The position numbers were made by a program, and so were the translations under genes. From the NCBI GenBank assembly GCA_002352215.1, contig DEIB01000007.1, positions 1-64,000 of the forward strand: DNA of 64,000 nucleotides, read 5' to 3'. Position 1 is the first letter of the stretch; each line of letters starts with the position of its first letter. The notes under the pieces are model-generated. The model did no database searches. It was not told where the DNA came from and was given only the letters and a program-made list of their open reading frames with translations. This document shows, one piece after another, positions 41,762 through 51,623 of the stretch. The stretch comes from Chthonomonas sp. UBA2785. Lineage in GTDB: Bacteria; Armatimonadota; Fimbriimonadia; Fimbriimonadales; Fimbriimonadaceae.

Positions 41762-43246
41762 ATGCGACCATGGTTGGGTCTGGCACTGTTGGCCGTTTGC
41801 GGGACGGCCCAGGCGCAGTTCAATATCCCGGGGGGAGGGCAGAACCCGCTCGAAATCCGGAACCTCATCGGCAGCTTGACCAAGCAAACCGTGCTCTCCA
41901 GCAGCCTGGACGACGCCGACCGGGGCATCAAAGCCTTCGATGGCTGGCAGTGGGGCGACTTTGAAGTCCGCGCCGGGCTTTCGCCGTCGAATGAAGGGGT
42001 GCTCACTTTGCCTCGCGGCCGCATGGCGCTACAGGTGCAGTCGTTCTGCCTCCGCGCGGGCGGCTACGGCCCCAACCTGGGCATGGGCTACGGCCACGCC
42101 CCGTACCTCGGCCCCCAGGCCAACATCATCCAAAACGTCATTCGGCGGCACAGCTCCAGCGAGGTGCCCCAAAAGAGCACACAGCAACTGCTGTGGGCGA
42201 TGATCTCGCGCGTCAAGCCGAGTGACATGACGGGTGATGCCCGTCAGGCCCTAATCCTGCTGCAACCGCAAGAGATCGCGGTGCTGGAGAGCAACGCCAT
42301 AAAGGTGGTTGAAGACCGACTGATGGGTCCGGTGCTGCGCGGCATTGACCGCGCCATGGCCCCCATCGTCAAGGCCGAGAACGACCTTCGCGCGGGCCTC
42401 ACTCGGGCCGGGACTTCGTTCGAAGATCTCGAGCGCATTGCCGTGCCCGAGGCTCCGGCGGACATCAAGTCTGAGATCGATGCGGGACGCTGGCTGGCCG
42501 ATGGACGGGGCGCGTTCTTCCGCTATAAGCCGCAGGGCTATCGGAACATGACGGTGGATGTGGTGGTGCCCCGCGCACCAGAACTCATCCGCGATCAGCT
42601 GAACCGGATCGTGACGATGAATACGGCGGGCGGTACGTCCTTCACGGTCACTTACGCGGACGAATTCCAACCGAAGGCCATCCCCGGCAAGCCGTGGGCG
42701 CTCGCCTACCCGATCAAGGCGGTGAAGGTGACCGACGGCACCAACGAAGCCACCCTGGAAGTGCAGAACTTCATCATCTGCTCCGCCCCGGTGGACCAAG
42801 TGGGGGCGTGGCGCGCCTCGACCATGCCGCTCATCCAAGACTGGTGGGGTGCGGGCCGCGACTACGCCCAGGATCGCCTGGGCGAGCGTTACGGGGGTCG
42901 CGCCTACGAAGCCTACGATGAAGCCAGCGACGCCTACGATCGGGGTGAGCAAGCCTACGACATCGGTACCGGCAACCCGAGCGCCGATCGCGCTCTGGAC
43001 GTTGGTCACTACGTCGACGGGGTGGACACCGCGGTGCGCGGCACCAGCGGGGAGCGCCTCGGCTGGATTGCCCAAACCCACGCCAATCTGGCCGAAGCCC
43101 TGATGCACGCGACCAACGTCATTGGGGGCTTGGGCGGGGAAGAAAGCGCCAACGGGGGATCGCACGCGTTCAACCCGCCGGGTGGCATCGCCATGCCGGG
43201 CAACCGGGGCAGCCAACGCCTGGGCGTCAGCAGCCGCGGCTGGTAA
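41762..43246 (+). CDS. secreted protein of unknown function (494 aa)
   Basis: A clear signal peptide (MRPWLGLALLAVCGTAQAQ) leads a mature protein of about 475 residues that I do not recognise. A middle helical region (IKVVEDRLMGPVLRGIDRAM) is followed by a beta-rich part and then an unusual Tyr/Ala/Asp/Gly-rich run near residue 375-425 (RAYEAYDEASDAYDRGEQAY). The C-terminus is Gly/Asn-rich. No membrane helix, no lipobox. Its convergent neighbour, the dihydroorotase gene, ends 2 nt away. Confidence 0.75.
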   Translation: MRPWLGLALLAVCGTAQAQFNIPGGGQNPLEIRNLIGSLTKQTVLSSSLDDADRGIKAFDGWQWGDFEVRAGLSPSNEGVLTLPRGRMALQVQSFCLRAGGYGPNLGMGYGHAPYLGPQANIIQNVIRRHSSSEVPQKSTQQLLWAMISRVKPSDMTGDARQALILLQPQEIAVLESNAIKVVEDRLMGPVLRGIDRAMAPIVKAENDLRAGLTRAGTSFEDLERIAVPEAPADIKSEIDAGRWLADGRGAFFRYKPQGYRNMTVDVVVPRAPELIRDQLNRIVTMNTAGGTSFTVTYADEFQPKAIPGKPWALAYPIKAVKVTDGTNEATLEVQNFIICSAPVDQVGAWRASTMPLIQDWWGAGRDYAQDRLGERYGGRAYEAYDEASDAYDRGEQAYDIGTGNPSADRALDVGHYVDGVDTAVRGTSGERLGWIAQTHANLAEALMHATNVIGGLGGEESANGGSHAFNPPGGIAMPGNRGSQRLGVSSRGW

Positions 43247-43247
43247 C

Positions 43248-44588
43248 TCAGCCCAGGTTCGTAAACTCGACCATCTGGCCGTGGGGGCCGTCAGCAAGTG
43301 CCCCGTCCCTCACGGCCCACGTCCCGCGCACTAGGGTGTGCACCACGCGCCCGGTCAGGGTGCGCCCGGCGTAGGGGGTCCACCCGCACTTGCTGGCCAT
43401 GGCTGCATCCGTCACTTCCCACTGCGACTTCGGGTCCACCAGGGCCAAGTCCGCGTAAGCGCCTGGGGCCACCGTGCCGGCCCCCGCCACGCCAAAGATG
43501 CGCGCCGGATTCTCGCTCGTCATCTGCACCAGCAATTCGTAAGAAATTCGCCCGGCGGCAGCGTGGTCCAGCATCACGGGAAGCAAGGTTTGCACCCCGG
43601 GCATCCCACTCGGCGACTGCGGATAGCGCTGAATTTTCTCCTCCAGCGTGTGGGGGGCGTGGTCGCTACCAATCACATCAAAGACGCCGTCCCGCACGGC
43701 TTTCCAGAGGCCGCTCTTATGTTCCGCCTCGCGAATGGGGGTGTTCATTTGGATGCGCGAGCCCAAGGCCTCGTAGTCATCGGCCGTAAAGGTCAGGTGC
43801 TGGGGCGTGATCTCGCAGGTGGTGCCCAGGTTGCGGCGCTTGGCATTGGCCAGCAAGGCCACTTCATCCCGCGTACTGACGTGCAGGATATGCACCGGCT
43901 GCTTGGTCTCGGCGCTCAGCGCCAAGATGCGCCGCGTGGCCATCACACTGCTCTCCACATCGCGCCATACCGGGTGGTTGCGGGCGTGCCGGTCGGCATC
44001 CCGAATCTCCAGTCTCGACAGCAGCCGCTTCTCATCCTCGGCATGGATGCTGACCGTGCGCGTGGCGCCTTGCAGCACGCGCCGCAGGGCATCATCATCG
44101 GCCACCAAGAGCGGCCCGGTGCTGCTGCCCATAAAGACCTCGCCGATGCCTGGCGAACCCGGCAGCGGGTCCAGATTCGGAATGTCGTCCAGGTTCTCCA
44201 TGCTCGCCCCCACCCAGAAGGCGTAGTGGCACCACATCCGGCCCTCGGCGCGGGCTAGCTTGTCTTGTAGGGTCGCCCGGGTGGTGGTGGTGGGATTGGT
44301 ATTGGGTTCTTCAAAGACCGTGGTCACGCCGCCCAGCACCGCCGCCATCGATCCGGTGGCCAAATCCTCCTTGTGCACCAGGCCGGGCTCGCGGAAGTGC
44401 ACCTGGGAGTCAATGACCCCCGGCCAGACCCAAAGTCCGGTGATATCCACGACTTCTTGGGCGTCGGAAAGGTCTAGCGAGCCCACCGCCGCAATGCGAC
44501 CATCCCGAATGCCCACATCCGCCCGGAAGCGGCCTGTACCGCTTTGAACTTCACCGCCCACCAGGGCCAAGTCGAACCGTTCTCCCAT
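43248..44588 (-). CDS. pyrC: dihydroorotase / cyclic amidohydrolase
   Basis: 446 residues, amidohydrolase fold. Near residue 55 it reads PGVIDSQVHFREPG: the first histidine of the usual HxH metal pair is Gln, a form also seen in the Porphyromonas gingivalis-type dihydroorotases. Further metal or substrate residues appear in FEEPNTNPTT, HAEDEKRL, HILHVST and SDHAPHTLEEK. Dihydroorotase closes the pyrimidine ring; dihydropyrimidinase or allantoinase are possible alternatives, but the FREPG motif favours dihydroorotase. The start at 44588 is chosen because the upstream extension overlaps the divergent gene and does not look like amidohydrolase. Confidence 0.85.
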   Translation of the reverse strand: MGERFDLALVGGEVQSGTGRFRADVGIRDGRIAAVGSLDLSDAQEVVDITGLWVWPGVIDSQVHFREPGLVHKEDLATGSMAAVLGGVTTVFEEPNTNPTTTTRATLQDKLARAEGRMWCHYAFWVGASMENLDDIPNLDPLPGSPGIGEVFMGSSTGPLLVADDDALRRVLQGATRTVSIHAEDEKRLLSRLEIRDADRHARNHPVWRDVESSVMATRRILALSAETKQPVHILHVSTRDEVALLANAKRRNLGTTCEITPQHLTFTADDYEALGSRIQMNTPIREAEHKSGLWKAVRDGVFDVIGSDHAPHTLEEKIQRYPQSPSGMPGVQTLLPVMLDHAAAGRISYELLVQMTSENPARIFGVAGAGTVAPGAYADLALVDPKSQWEVTDAAMASKCGWTPYAGRTLTGRVVHTLVRGTWAVRDGALADGPHGQMVEFTNLG

Positions 44589-44622
44589 AATCCTCTTGGG
44601 GAGTGTATCCTTCTGCCGTCGC

Positions 44623-45378
44623 ATGGACGCGCTTTCGCCCACTCCCGCTGATGCCCATGGCGCGCCCGCCGCGCCGGATGTGAGCATCATCGTGCCTGCT
44701 CTCAACGAGGAGGACACTATCGGCGAGGTCATTGACCGCTTGCTGGCCCTGCCGATGCAAGCCGAGGTGATTGTGGTGAACGACGGCAGCGACGACCGCA
44801 CCGGCGAAATCCTGGCCAGCTACGGTGACCAGATCCGAGTGCTGACGAACCCCCGCCGCACCGGCAAGGGCAATGCCATCCGCAAGGCGCTGGCGGTGGC
44901 CACGGGCCGGGTTGTCGTGATTCAAGACGCGGACCTCGAGTACGTCCCCGAAGAGCTAGCTCAGCTCATCCAGCCCATCCTGGCCGGCCAGCACACAGTG
45001 GTGTACGGCACCCGCTTTGCCAAGGGGCTAGTCAACGGCATGGCGCTCCCGAACAAGCTGGTGAACCTCATGCTCCGCTGGGCGGTGGCCCTGCTCTACG
45101 GGCGAAAAATCACTGACGAAGCCACCTGCTACAAGGCCGTGAAGCGTGATGTGATGAACGAAATGAACCTGGAGTGCGAGCGATTCGAGTTCTGCCCGGA
45201 GGTCACGGCCAAGGCCATCCGCCTCGGTCACCGCATTCACGAGGTGCCCATCACCTACGTCCCTCGCGGCAAGCAAGCGGGCAAAAAGATTCGCTGGACC
45301 GACGCCCCCGAGGCGTTCTGGACCCTCCTCCGCTGGCGCTTCCGCCCCTTCCAAACGCCGAAGGCACACAAAAAGTAA
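44623..45378 (+). CDS. family 2 glycosyltransferase (dolichyl-phosphate mannose synthase-like)
   Basis: 251 residues, soluble GT-A fold. VSIIVPALNEEDTIGEVIDR at the start, VVNDGSDDRT near 60, and QDADLEYVPEELAQL with the metal-binding DAD near 104. The YGTRF segment and an Arg/Lys-rich C-terminus (PRGKQAGKKIRWTDAPEAFW) match DPM1-type enzymes that use a polyprenyl-phosphate acceptor. No membrane segments. The ATG at 44623 is preferred; a TATCCT box lies 11 nt upstream. Donor and acceptor are unknown. Confidence 0.86.
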   Translation: MDALSPTPADAHGAPAAPDVSIIVPALNEEDTIGEVIDRLLALPMQAEVIVVNDGSDDRTGEILASYGDQIRVLTNPRRTGKGNAIRKALAVATGRVVVIQDADLEYVPEELAQLIQPILAGQHTVVYGTRFAKGLVNGMALPNKLVNLMLRWAVALLYGRKITDEATCYKAVKRDVMNEMNLECERFEFCPEVTAKAIRLGHRIHEVPITYVPRGKQAGKKIRWTDAPEAFWTLLRWRFRPFQTPKAHKK

Positions 45379-45423
45379 GCCCCGAGACCGTTTCCGATCT
45401 CAGGGCCTTCTGAGCTAGCTCAG
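45379..45423. terminator. two hairpins between convergent GT2 and glnA genes
   Basis: GCCC-GAGA pairs with TCTC-GGGC (45379-45406, one mismatch). Next to it is a perfect 14-nt palindrome CTGAGCTAGCTCAG (45410-45423). T-runs are lacking, so they may act as weak bidirectional terminators. Confidence 0.45.
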
Positions 45424-45430
45424 GAAGAGC

Positions 45431-46852
<1,422 letters not shown>

Positions 46853-46886
46853 GAGGATAGGATCTCCCGAGACAAAGACTCCAATG

Positions 46887-46922
46887 AAAAAAGCGCCCAA
46901 CCTCTCATTTGAGGTAGGGCGC
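46887..46922 (-). terminator. intrinsic terminator inside the glnA leader (attenuator)
   Basis: On the minus strand GCGCCC-T-ACCTC pairs with GAGGT-T-GGGCGC around AAATGA and is followed by TTTTTT, 34 nt before the glnA start codon. No other minus-strand gene lies upstream, because the next gene is divergent. It must therefore end transcripts starting in the 120 nt beyond it, and reading through it would control glnA. Confidence 0.75.
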
Positions 46923-46928
46923 CCTTGC

Positions 46929-46948
46929 CCATCGGTCCGTCCCGATGG
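46929..46948 (-). promoter_or_regulatory. upstream hairpin of the glnA leader
   Basis: CCATCGG and CCGATGG form a perfect 7-bp stem with a 6-nt loop, just upstream of the attenuator. Bases between the two hairpins (GGGC) can also pair with the GCCC of the terminator's 5' arm, so the two structures may compete. It does not match the known glutamine riboswitch by eye. Confidence 0.4.
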
Positions 46949-47046
46949 ACATTCATCCTACCGGGTGTTTCGCACAAATTGCCGGGTTCCGGGCACAGAA
47001 ATAGGACTCGGGCTCGTTTGGGTGGGGAAAAGTCGTCTAACTGAAT

Positions 47047-47637
47047 GTGACGAAGCGCACACGCATCAGCATCGGAGCGGGAGCGGCCGTGATGGCCCTT
47101 CTGGCCGGCATACAACTGCTGACCCCCCAGGGCGAGGCCCCGGTGACAGCGGAGGTATTGCTGACCCAGGTGCAAACCATGGGCCGATTGCAAACCGTGC
47201 AGCACAACTACAACGGCGTGCTCCGGCACACCACCGCGAAGGAGGCCGAAGACGGCTGGAACGCGGTGCCGGGCGTGGCGTCACTCGTCCACACCACCAC
47301 ACGCAACGATGCCCTGATCACTTATCGTGCGCAAGTTCGGGCCGGTGTGGATCTACGGATGGTGAAGGTGAGCGGGGACCCGGAGACAGGGTTCACCGTC
47401 ACTCTTCCCCCGACCAGTGTTGAACTCGCCGGAGTGCAAGCCCGCGCGGAATGGGTGCGCCCCGGATTTCTGTGGAAGGATGCCAACGTGACCCTGGACG
47501 CCGAGCGGGTGGCCGGAGCCGACGCCATTGAGAAGGCCCGCTCGGCAGGCATCGCCGAGGCTGCTCACACTCAGGCCGAGATTGAACTGCGCCGCTTGCT
47601 GGAACCCCTCACGGAAGCCGAAATCACGTTTCGCTAG
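47047..47637 (+). CDS. DUF4230 domain protein
   Basis: 196 residues beginning at a GTG (MTKRTRISIGAGAAVMALLAG), with one N-terminal membrane helix or uncleaved signal and a periplasmic part. TEVLLTQVQTM-like and GFTVTLPPTSVEL segments fit DUF4230, and the C-terminal part is a long helix (AIEKARSAGIAEAAHTQAEI). Function unknown. Divergent from glnA with a 194-nt intergenic region that holds the glnA leader. Confidence 0.7.
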   Translation: MTKRTRISIGAGAAVMALLAGIQLLTPQGEAPVTAEVLLTQVQTMGRLQTVQHNYNGVLRHTTAKEAEDGWNAVPGVASLVHTTTRNDALITYRAQVRAGVDLRMVKVSGDPETGFTVTLPPTSVELAGVQARAEWVRPGFLWKDANVTLDAERVAGADAIEKARSAGIAEAAHTQAEIELRRLLEPLTEAEITFR

Positions 47638-47734
47638 CCGCTACAACTCTCGTTACATCTTCCCAGCCTCGCAATGAGGCGGGGAACGGTCCTGATTCCC
47701 TCGCTCGGCGGGGATGCCACGAGGTTAAGAGCAG

Positions 47735-47740
47735 TAGAAT
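47735..47740 (+). promoter_or_regulatory. -10 of near-leaderless acyl-CoA dehydrogenase promoter
   Basis: TAGAAT ends 6 nt before the ATG at 47747; the gap is GCAGGC. Confidence 0.5.
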
Positions 47741-47746
47741 GCAGGC

Positions 47747-48910
47747 ATGAGCGCGACGATGACGACGCCCAGTGCCCCCGTGCTGATCCCCACCCTCAAC
47801 GCTGAGGAAAGCCAATTCCTCGATCGAGTCCGTGCCTTTGTGGCCGAGCATGTGGCCCCCTTCACGCGGGAATGGGAGAACGACACCTTCGCGGCGGACA
47901 TCTGGACCAAGCTCGGCGCCGCCGGGATGCTGGATGTAACCGTGCCGAAGGCGATGGGCGGAAGCGAGCGAAGCTGCATGGCCTACGTGGAAATGTGCCG
48001 CGAAATGGCCAAGGGTGACCCCGCGCTGGCCATGAACGTCGCCGCCATCAATGCGCTCTGCATTGCCCACCTGGTGCACTTTGCCACCGACGCTCAGCGC
48101 GAAACGTATCTGGCCGATGCCATGGCCGGACGCCTCAAGCTCGCTTGGGGCCTCACCGAGCCGGATGCCGGTAGCGACGCCCGCCGCGTGCAAACCAAGG
48201 CCGAGCCGACCCCCGGCAACGATGGCTACTTCACCATCAACGGACACAAAAAGTTCATCACTAACGGCGGCCCCGCCGACCTCATCATTCTCATCGCCCG
48301 CACGAGCGAAAAGGAACTGAGCGCGTTCTTGGTCGAAACGGATCAGCCGGGATTTGAACTCGTCGGCCGCATCCCGACCGTGGGCGTGAAGGCCAGCTGG
48401 ACCAGCGAATTCAAGCTCAACAACGCGCAGGGCTGGCACACCCCGTGCACCTTTGAACAAGCCATCAGCCTGCTTTATCGAGGTCGCCTGGGCATCGCCG
48501 CCATGGCCGTCGGCATCGCCGAAAAGGCCGCCGAACTCGCCGCCGAATACAGCGTGAAGCGCGAGCAGTTCAACCGCCGCCTGGCCGATATGCAGTCGGT
48601 GCAAAACATGCTCGCCGACAACGAACTGGATGTGGAAGCGGCCCGCCTGCTCCTGCACAAGGGTGCGGCGATGTACGACCGAGGCGAAAACGTCACCACC
48701 ATCGCCAGCATGGCCAAGCTCTTTGCTAGCGAAGCTAGCAACCGCGTGACCAACAACGCCATCCAGATCCACGGCGGACGCGGCATGACGTTCGAATTCT
48801 TGGTTGAAAAGCTGTGGCGCGACGCGAAGCTGACCGAAATCGGCGAAGGTTGTAGCGAAATTCAACGAATGGTGATCGCGAAGCAGCGTCTTCGCGCGTT
48901 AGAATCATAA
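47747..48910 (+). CDS. acyl-CoA dehydrogenase
   Basis: 387 residues, FAD enzyme oxidising acyl-CoA to enoyl-CoA. GLTEPDAGSDARRVQTKA near residue 135 is the FAD/substrate signature, KFITNGGPADLII near 166, and the C-terminal catalytic segment is EIGEGCSEIQRMVIA near 370. Length and motifs fit the short-chain or branched-chain group (butyryl-, isovaleryl-CoA); the chain length of the substrate is undecided. Together with the hydratase and carboxylase at 4-6 kb it supports acyl-CoA catabolism. Confidence 0.92.
   Translation: MSATMTTPSAPVLIPTLNAEESQFLDRVRAFVAEHVAPFTREWENDTFAADIWTKLGAAGMLDVTVPKAMGGSERSCMAYVEMCREMAKGDPALAMNVAAINALCIAHLVHFATDAQRETYLADAMAGRLKLAWGLTEPDAGSDARRVQTKAEPTPGNDGYFTINGHKKFITNGGPADLIILIARTSEKELSAFLVETDQPGFELVGRIPTVGVKASWTSEFKLNNAQGWHTPCTFEQAISLLYRGRLGIAAMAVGIAEKAAELAAEYSVKREQFNRRLADMQSVQNMLADNELDVEAARLLLHKGAAMYDRGENVTTIASMAKLFASEASNRVTNNAIQIHGGRGMTFEFLVEKLWRDAKLTEIGEGCSEIQRMVIAKQRLRALES
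48900..48905 (+). promoter_or_regulatory. possible -10 overlapping the acyl-CoA dehydrogenase stop
   Basis: TAGAAT ends 9 nt before the ATG at 48915 and overlaps the last codons of the upstream gene. It may be an internal promoter or chance. Confidence 0.25.
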
Positions 48911-48914
48911 GCTC

Positions 48915-49853
48915 ATGCTGATTTCCACTCTGGCGCTGGCGACCAGCCTGCAAACCTCTCCCCAATACGTTGATATCTCCCGCGTTTTTAAGGCGGGAGA
49001 GACCAGCAAGTACGCCGTGCGCTCGCGGCTGCAAATGGAAACCCGGCAGCTTGGGCAAACCGTGTTTTTGCCCAGTTCGGTGCGCATTGATTACGACTTC
49101 ACGCTCAACGTGAAGCAGATGCTGGACGAGGGGTTTGCCGTGCACATCTATCGTCGCCCGACGATGACGATCACGGACGGGGAAACCGCATCTTCGCCGC
49201 CGCGCAAGAACGTCGAGCAGACCAATATCAATTACGAAATGACCCTCTCTCCGGCTAACGAGATGACCAATGCGAAGGCGCTGGTCGCTCGGTGGGCGGC
49301 GGCCAGCAGTCCGGCCGCGCCCGCGCCGCAGGATTTGATGAGCGTGGTGGGGCAGTTCACGGGTGAGCTCCAGCGCCTCGCCCTCTTCACGGGCTCGCTA
49401 GACTCCGGGATGGACCTCAGCCCGAAGCTCCCGTACGACGAAGTCCGCGTCGGAGACACCTGGAAGCGCACGGTGGGCTACTCCCCGCAACGCATCGCCA
49501 ATAGTGACAAGGCCGCCGTGCAACGCCTCGACTACACCTTCACCTACAAGGGCGTGATGGAAGCGAATGGGCAGAAGTTCCACCGGGTGCAAGCCACCAT
49601 GTCGCTGGATAGCAATGCGGCTGAGTTTGTGAATCAATCCATGGGCATGACGCCGGGCCAATCGGGGCTGGAGGCCATTAACCTCAAGCTGGACGCCACG
49701 ATTGACTTCGATCTCGACCTCAACACCCGTAAGACGCTCCGCGCTTTGGCCGTGAGCAAGGGCGGCTATGATGTGCGCATCTCCCAGGTGCCGGGTCAGC
49801 CGGTATTGGAGCAAAAGCTCAGCGGGCGCAGCCAGTTGTCGCTTGCGCCTTAA
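48915..49853 (+). CDS. secreted hypothetical protein (312 aa)
   Basis: 312 residues with a short hydrophobic N-terminus (MLISTLALATSLQT) that may be a signal peptide. The rest is soluble, mostly beta-strand with helix segments (KALVARWAAASSP), and has no cysteine-rich or catalytic motif that I recognise. It lies 4 nt after the acyl-CoA dehydrogenase stop and just before the glycosyltransferase gene, so it is probably part of the same transcript. Confidence 0.65.
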   Translation: MLISTLALATSLQTSPQYVDISRVFKAGETSKYAVRSRLQMETRQLGQTVFLPSSVRIDYDFTLNVKQMLDEGFAVHIYRRPTMTITDGETASSPPRKNVEQTNINYEMTLSPANEMTNAKALVARWAAASSPAAPAPQDLMSVVGQFTGELQRLALFTGSLDSGMDLSPKLPYDEVRVGDTWKRTVGYSPQRIANSDKAAVQRLDYTFTYKGVMEANGQKFHRVQATMSLDSNAAEFVNQSMGMTPGQSGLEAINLKLDATIDFDLDLNTRKTLRALAVSKGGYDVRISQVPGQPVLEQKLSGRSQLSLAP

Positions 49854-49865
49854 TTGTCCGCCGAA

Positions 49866-51623
49866 ATGACCGGTACTCGTCTCCAACAGATCCTCAGAAG
49901 CCCCTGGTTCGCCCCGGGGCTCTTTCTGTTTGCGGTGCTGGTCCGTGCCATCGGCATTCGTTGGGGGCTTCCTACGGCCGACAACCATTGGAGTCTCCAC
50001 CCGGATGAACCCATTGTTTGGCTCTACTCGCAGGCGGTAGACCTCGGCAAAGGCGACCTGCTCCCGGGGTTTTACAACTACGGCACGCTCTATCTCATCA
50101 TGAGTAGCGTGGCCGCCAAGCTCGCCGGGGCCTACATGGGGGGCACCGAGCCCTGGCAAATCGTGGGCAACGCGACTCTCATGGCCCGCTGGATGAGTGT
50201 GCTGGCCGGAAGTTCCCTGGTGTGGATGACCTACACCTATGTGGCCCGGCAGGGCCGCGCTACGGGTGCGGTGATCGCCGCCATGGGCGTCGCCTTGGCC
50301 CCGGGGATGGTGGTGCACAGCCGGTTCCAGAGCGTGGACATGGTCGCGGCGGCGTTTGGCTTTGGCTCGCTGCTGGCGGCCAGCATGATGTTGCCCACCG
50401 CCCACGGCAAGGTGTGGTCGCATTCGAAAGCTGCCGTGGTGGCAGGATTGTTGGCCGGGCTCAGTGCCGGCACCAAGTACACCGGCATCACGGCCCTCAT
50501 TGGACTAGTGGTGGTGCTGCTGTTTGCCGAGCTCGCGTGGACATGCCGCATCAAGTCTCTTGGCATGGCGGTCTTGGTGACGCTGGCCACTTTCTGCTTC
50601 ACCACGCCCGGGATTTTCCTTGAACAGGAGGCCTTCTTCCGTGATCTGCGCTACGAGTGGTTGCACACCCAAACCGGGCATGAGTTCGTGTTCGGGGCCA
50701 CGGCGCCGGGGTGGGTGTACCACTTGGCGAATCTCGTGGCGGTGCTGGGCGGTCCGGTGCTGATCTTGGGTGCCCTTGGCCTTGGGTTTGGGGCGTGGAA
50801 AAAGCAACCCTATGTGGTGGCCGCCCTCGCCTGGGCGCTCGTGACGTACGTCCTCATCGGCCGCGCCGAAGTCAAGTTCCTCCGCTATACGTTGCCCATG
50901 GTGGCGCCGCTCATGGTCGGGCTCGGGGCGCTGGTCTCGCAGTGGCACGCCCAAGGCAAGACCTCCGGGCGCATCGGAGTCGCCGCCGCTATGCTGTCAG
51001 TGGCCGGGTTGCTCGGTGGGGGAGCGGCCGCCGCCGCTCAGATGACCATGTGGATGTCGGGCCCGGATTCGCGCGAACAAACGGCCGCGATTCTCAAGGC
51101 CGAAGCCGCCAAGGGGCCGGTAACGGTCGGTCTGGTTTCGGACCCGTGGTTCTATTCCCCCACGCTCTATCCCATGGCCACGGCACCTCGGTTTGTGCCG
51201 GTTGATCAACGCGATGCGGCCATGCGCGAAGCCACCAACCCGGCCGTGGTGCGCTATGTGGCTCCAGATGGTGGCCGTATCAACTGGGACACGCGACTAA
51301 TCGACGAAGTCCAGCCCGACTTCATCGTGTTCAGTAGCTTTGAGGCCGACGACCTCGCCCGAATCGCGGCCGATCCCGCTGCGCGGCCCAAATTTGAGGC
51401 AGCGGTGAAGGATATGGAGCGGTTCCGCGACCGGCTGAATCAAGACTATGAAGTGTGGCAACGGGTCGGCGCGGGAGGACCGCGCATCCATGACCTGATG
51501 TACATCCGTCCTGAGATGTGGATATGGCGGAAAAAACCGAAATCGGCGACGGATTCCGCCTCGACATCGAATCCTTCCTCGACCACCTCCGGCACGAGCG
51601 GGGCGCCAGCCCCCACACCCTAG
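49866..51623 (+). CDS. membrane glycosyltransferase (GT39/ArnT-like, dolichyl-phosphate-sugar type)
   Basis: About 585 residues with a multi-pass N-terminal part (roughly ten helices to residue 400) and a soluble C-terminal domain. The first loop contains LHPDEPIVWLYSQ; an HPDE-type acidic motif in the first periplasmic loop is usual for PMT/ArnT-like enzymes that use lipid-linked sugars. The last 30 residues (Ser/Thr/Pro-rich) overlap the recombinase gene. The start is uncertain: a TTG at 49854 is equally possible, adding four residues. Acceptor unknown; protein or glycolipid glycosylation is likely. Confidence 0.78.
   Translation: MTGTRLQQILRSPWFAPGLFLFAVLVRAIGIRWGLPTADNHWSLHPDEPIVWLYSQAVDLGKGDLLPGFYNYGTLYLIMSSVAAKLAGAYMGGTEPWQIVGNATLMARWMSVLAGSSLVWMTYTYVARQGRATGAVIAAMGVALAPGMVVHSRFQSVDMVAAAFGFGSLLAASMMLPTAHGKVWSHSKAAVVAGLLAGLSAGTKYTGITALIGLVVVLLFAELAWTCRIKSLGMAVLVTLATFCFTTPGIFLEQEAFFRDLRYEWLHTQTGHEFVFGATAPGWVYHLANLVAVLGGPVLILGALGLGFGAWKKQPYVVAALAWALVTYVLIGRAEVKFLRYTLPMVAPLMVGLGALVSQWHAQGKTSGRIGVAAAMLSVAGLLGGGAAAAAQMTMWMSGPDSREQTAAILKAEAAKGPVTVGLVSDPWFYSPTLYPMATAPRFVPVDQRDAAMREATNPAVVRYVAPDGGRINWDTRLIDEVQPDFIVFSSFEADDLARIAADPAARPKFEAAVKDMERFRDRLNQDYEVWQRVGAGGPRIHDLMYIRPEMWIWRKKPKSATDSASTSNPSSTTSGTSGAPAPTP

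Noticed and set aside
42251..43297. A 348-codon minus-strand frame antisense to the secreted 494-residue protein
   Set aside because: Shadow composition (Arg, His, Val, Gly) and no start context; the plus strand has a signal peptide and a -10 at the right distance.
46893..46922. The hairpin before glnA as a plain terminator of a plus-strand gene
   Set aside because: No plus-strand gene ends there and the T-run is on the minus-strand side.
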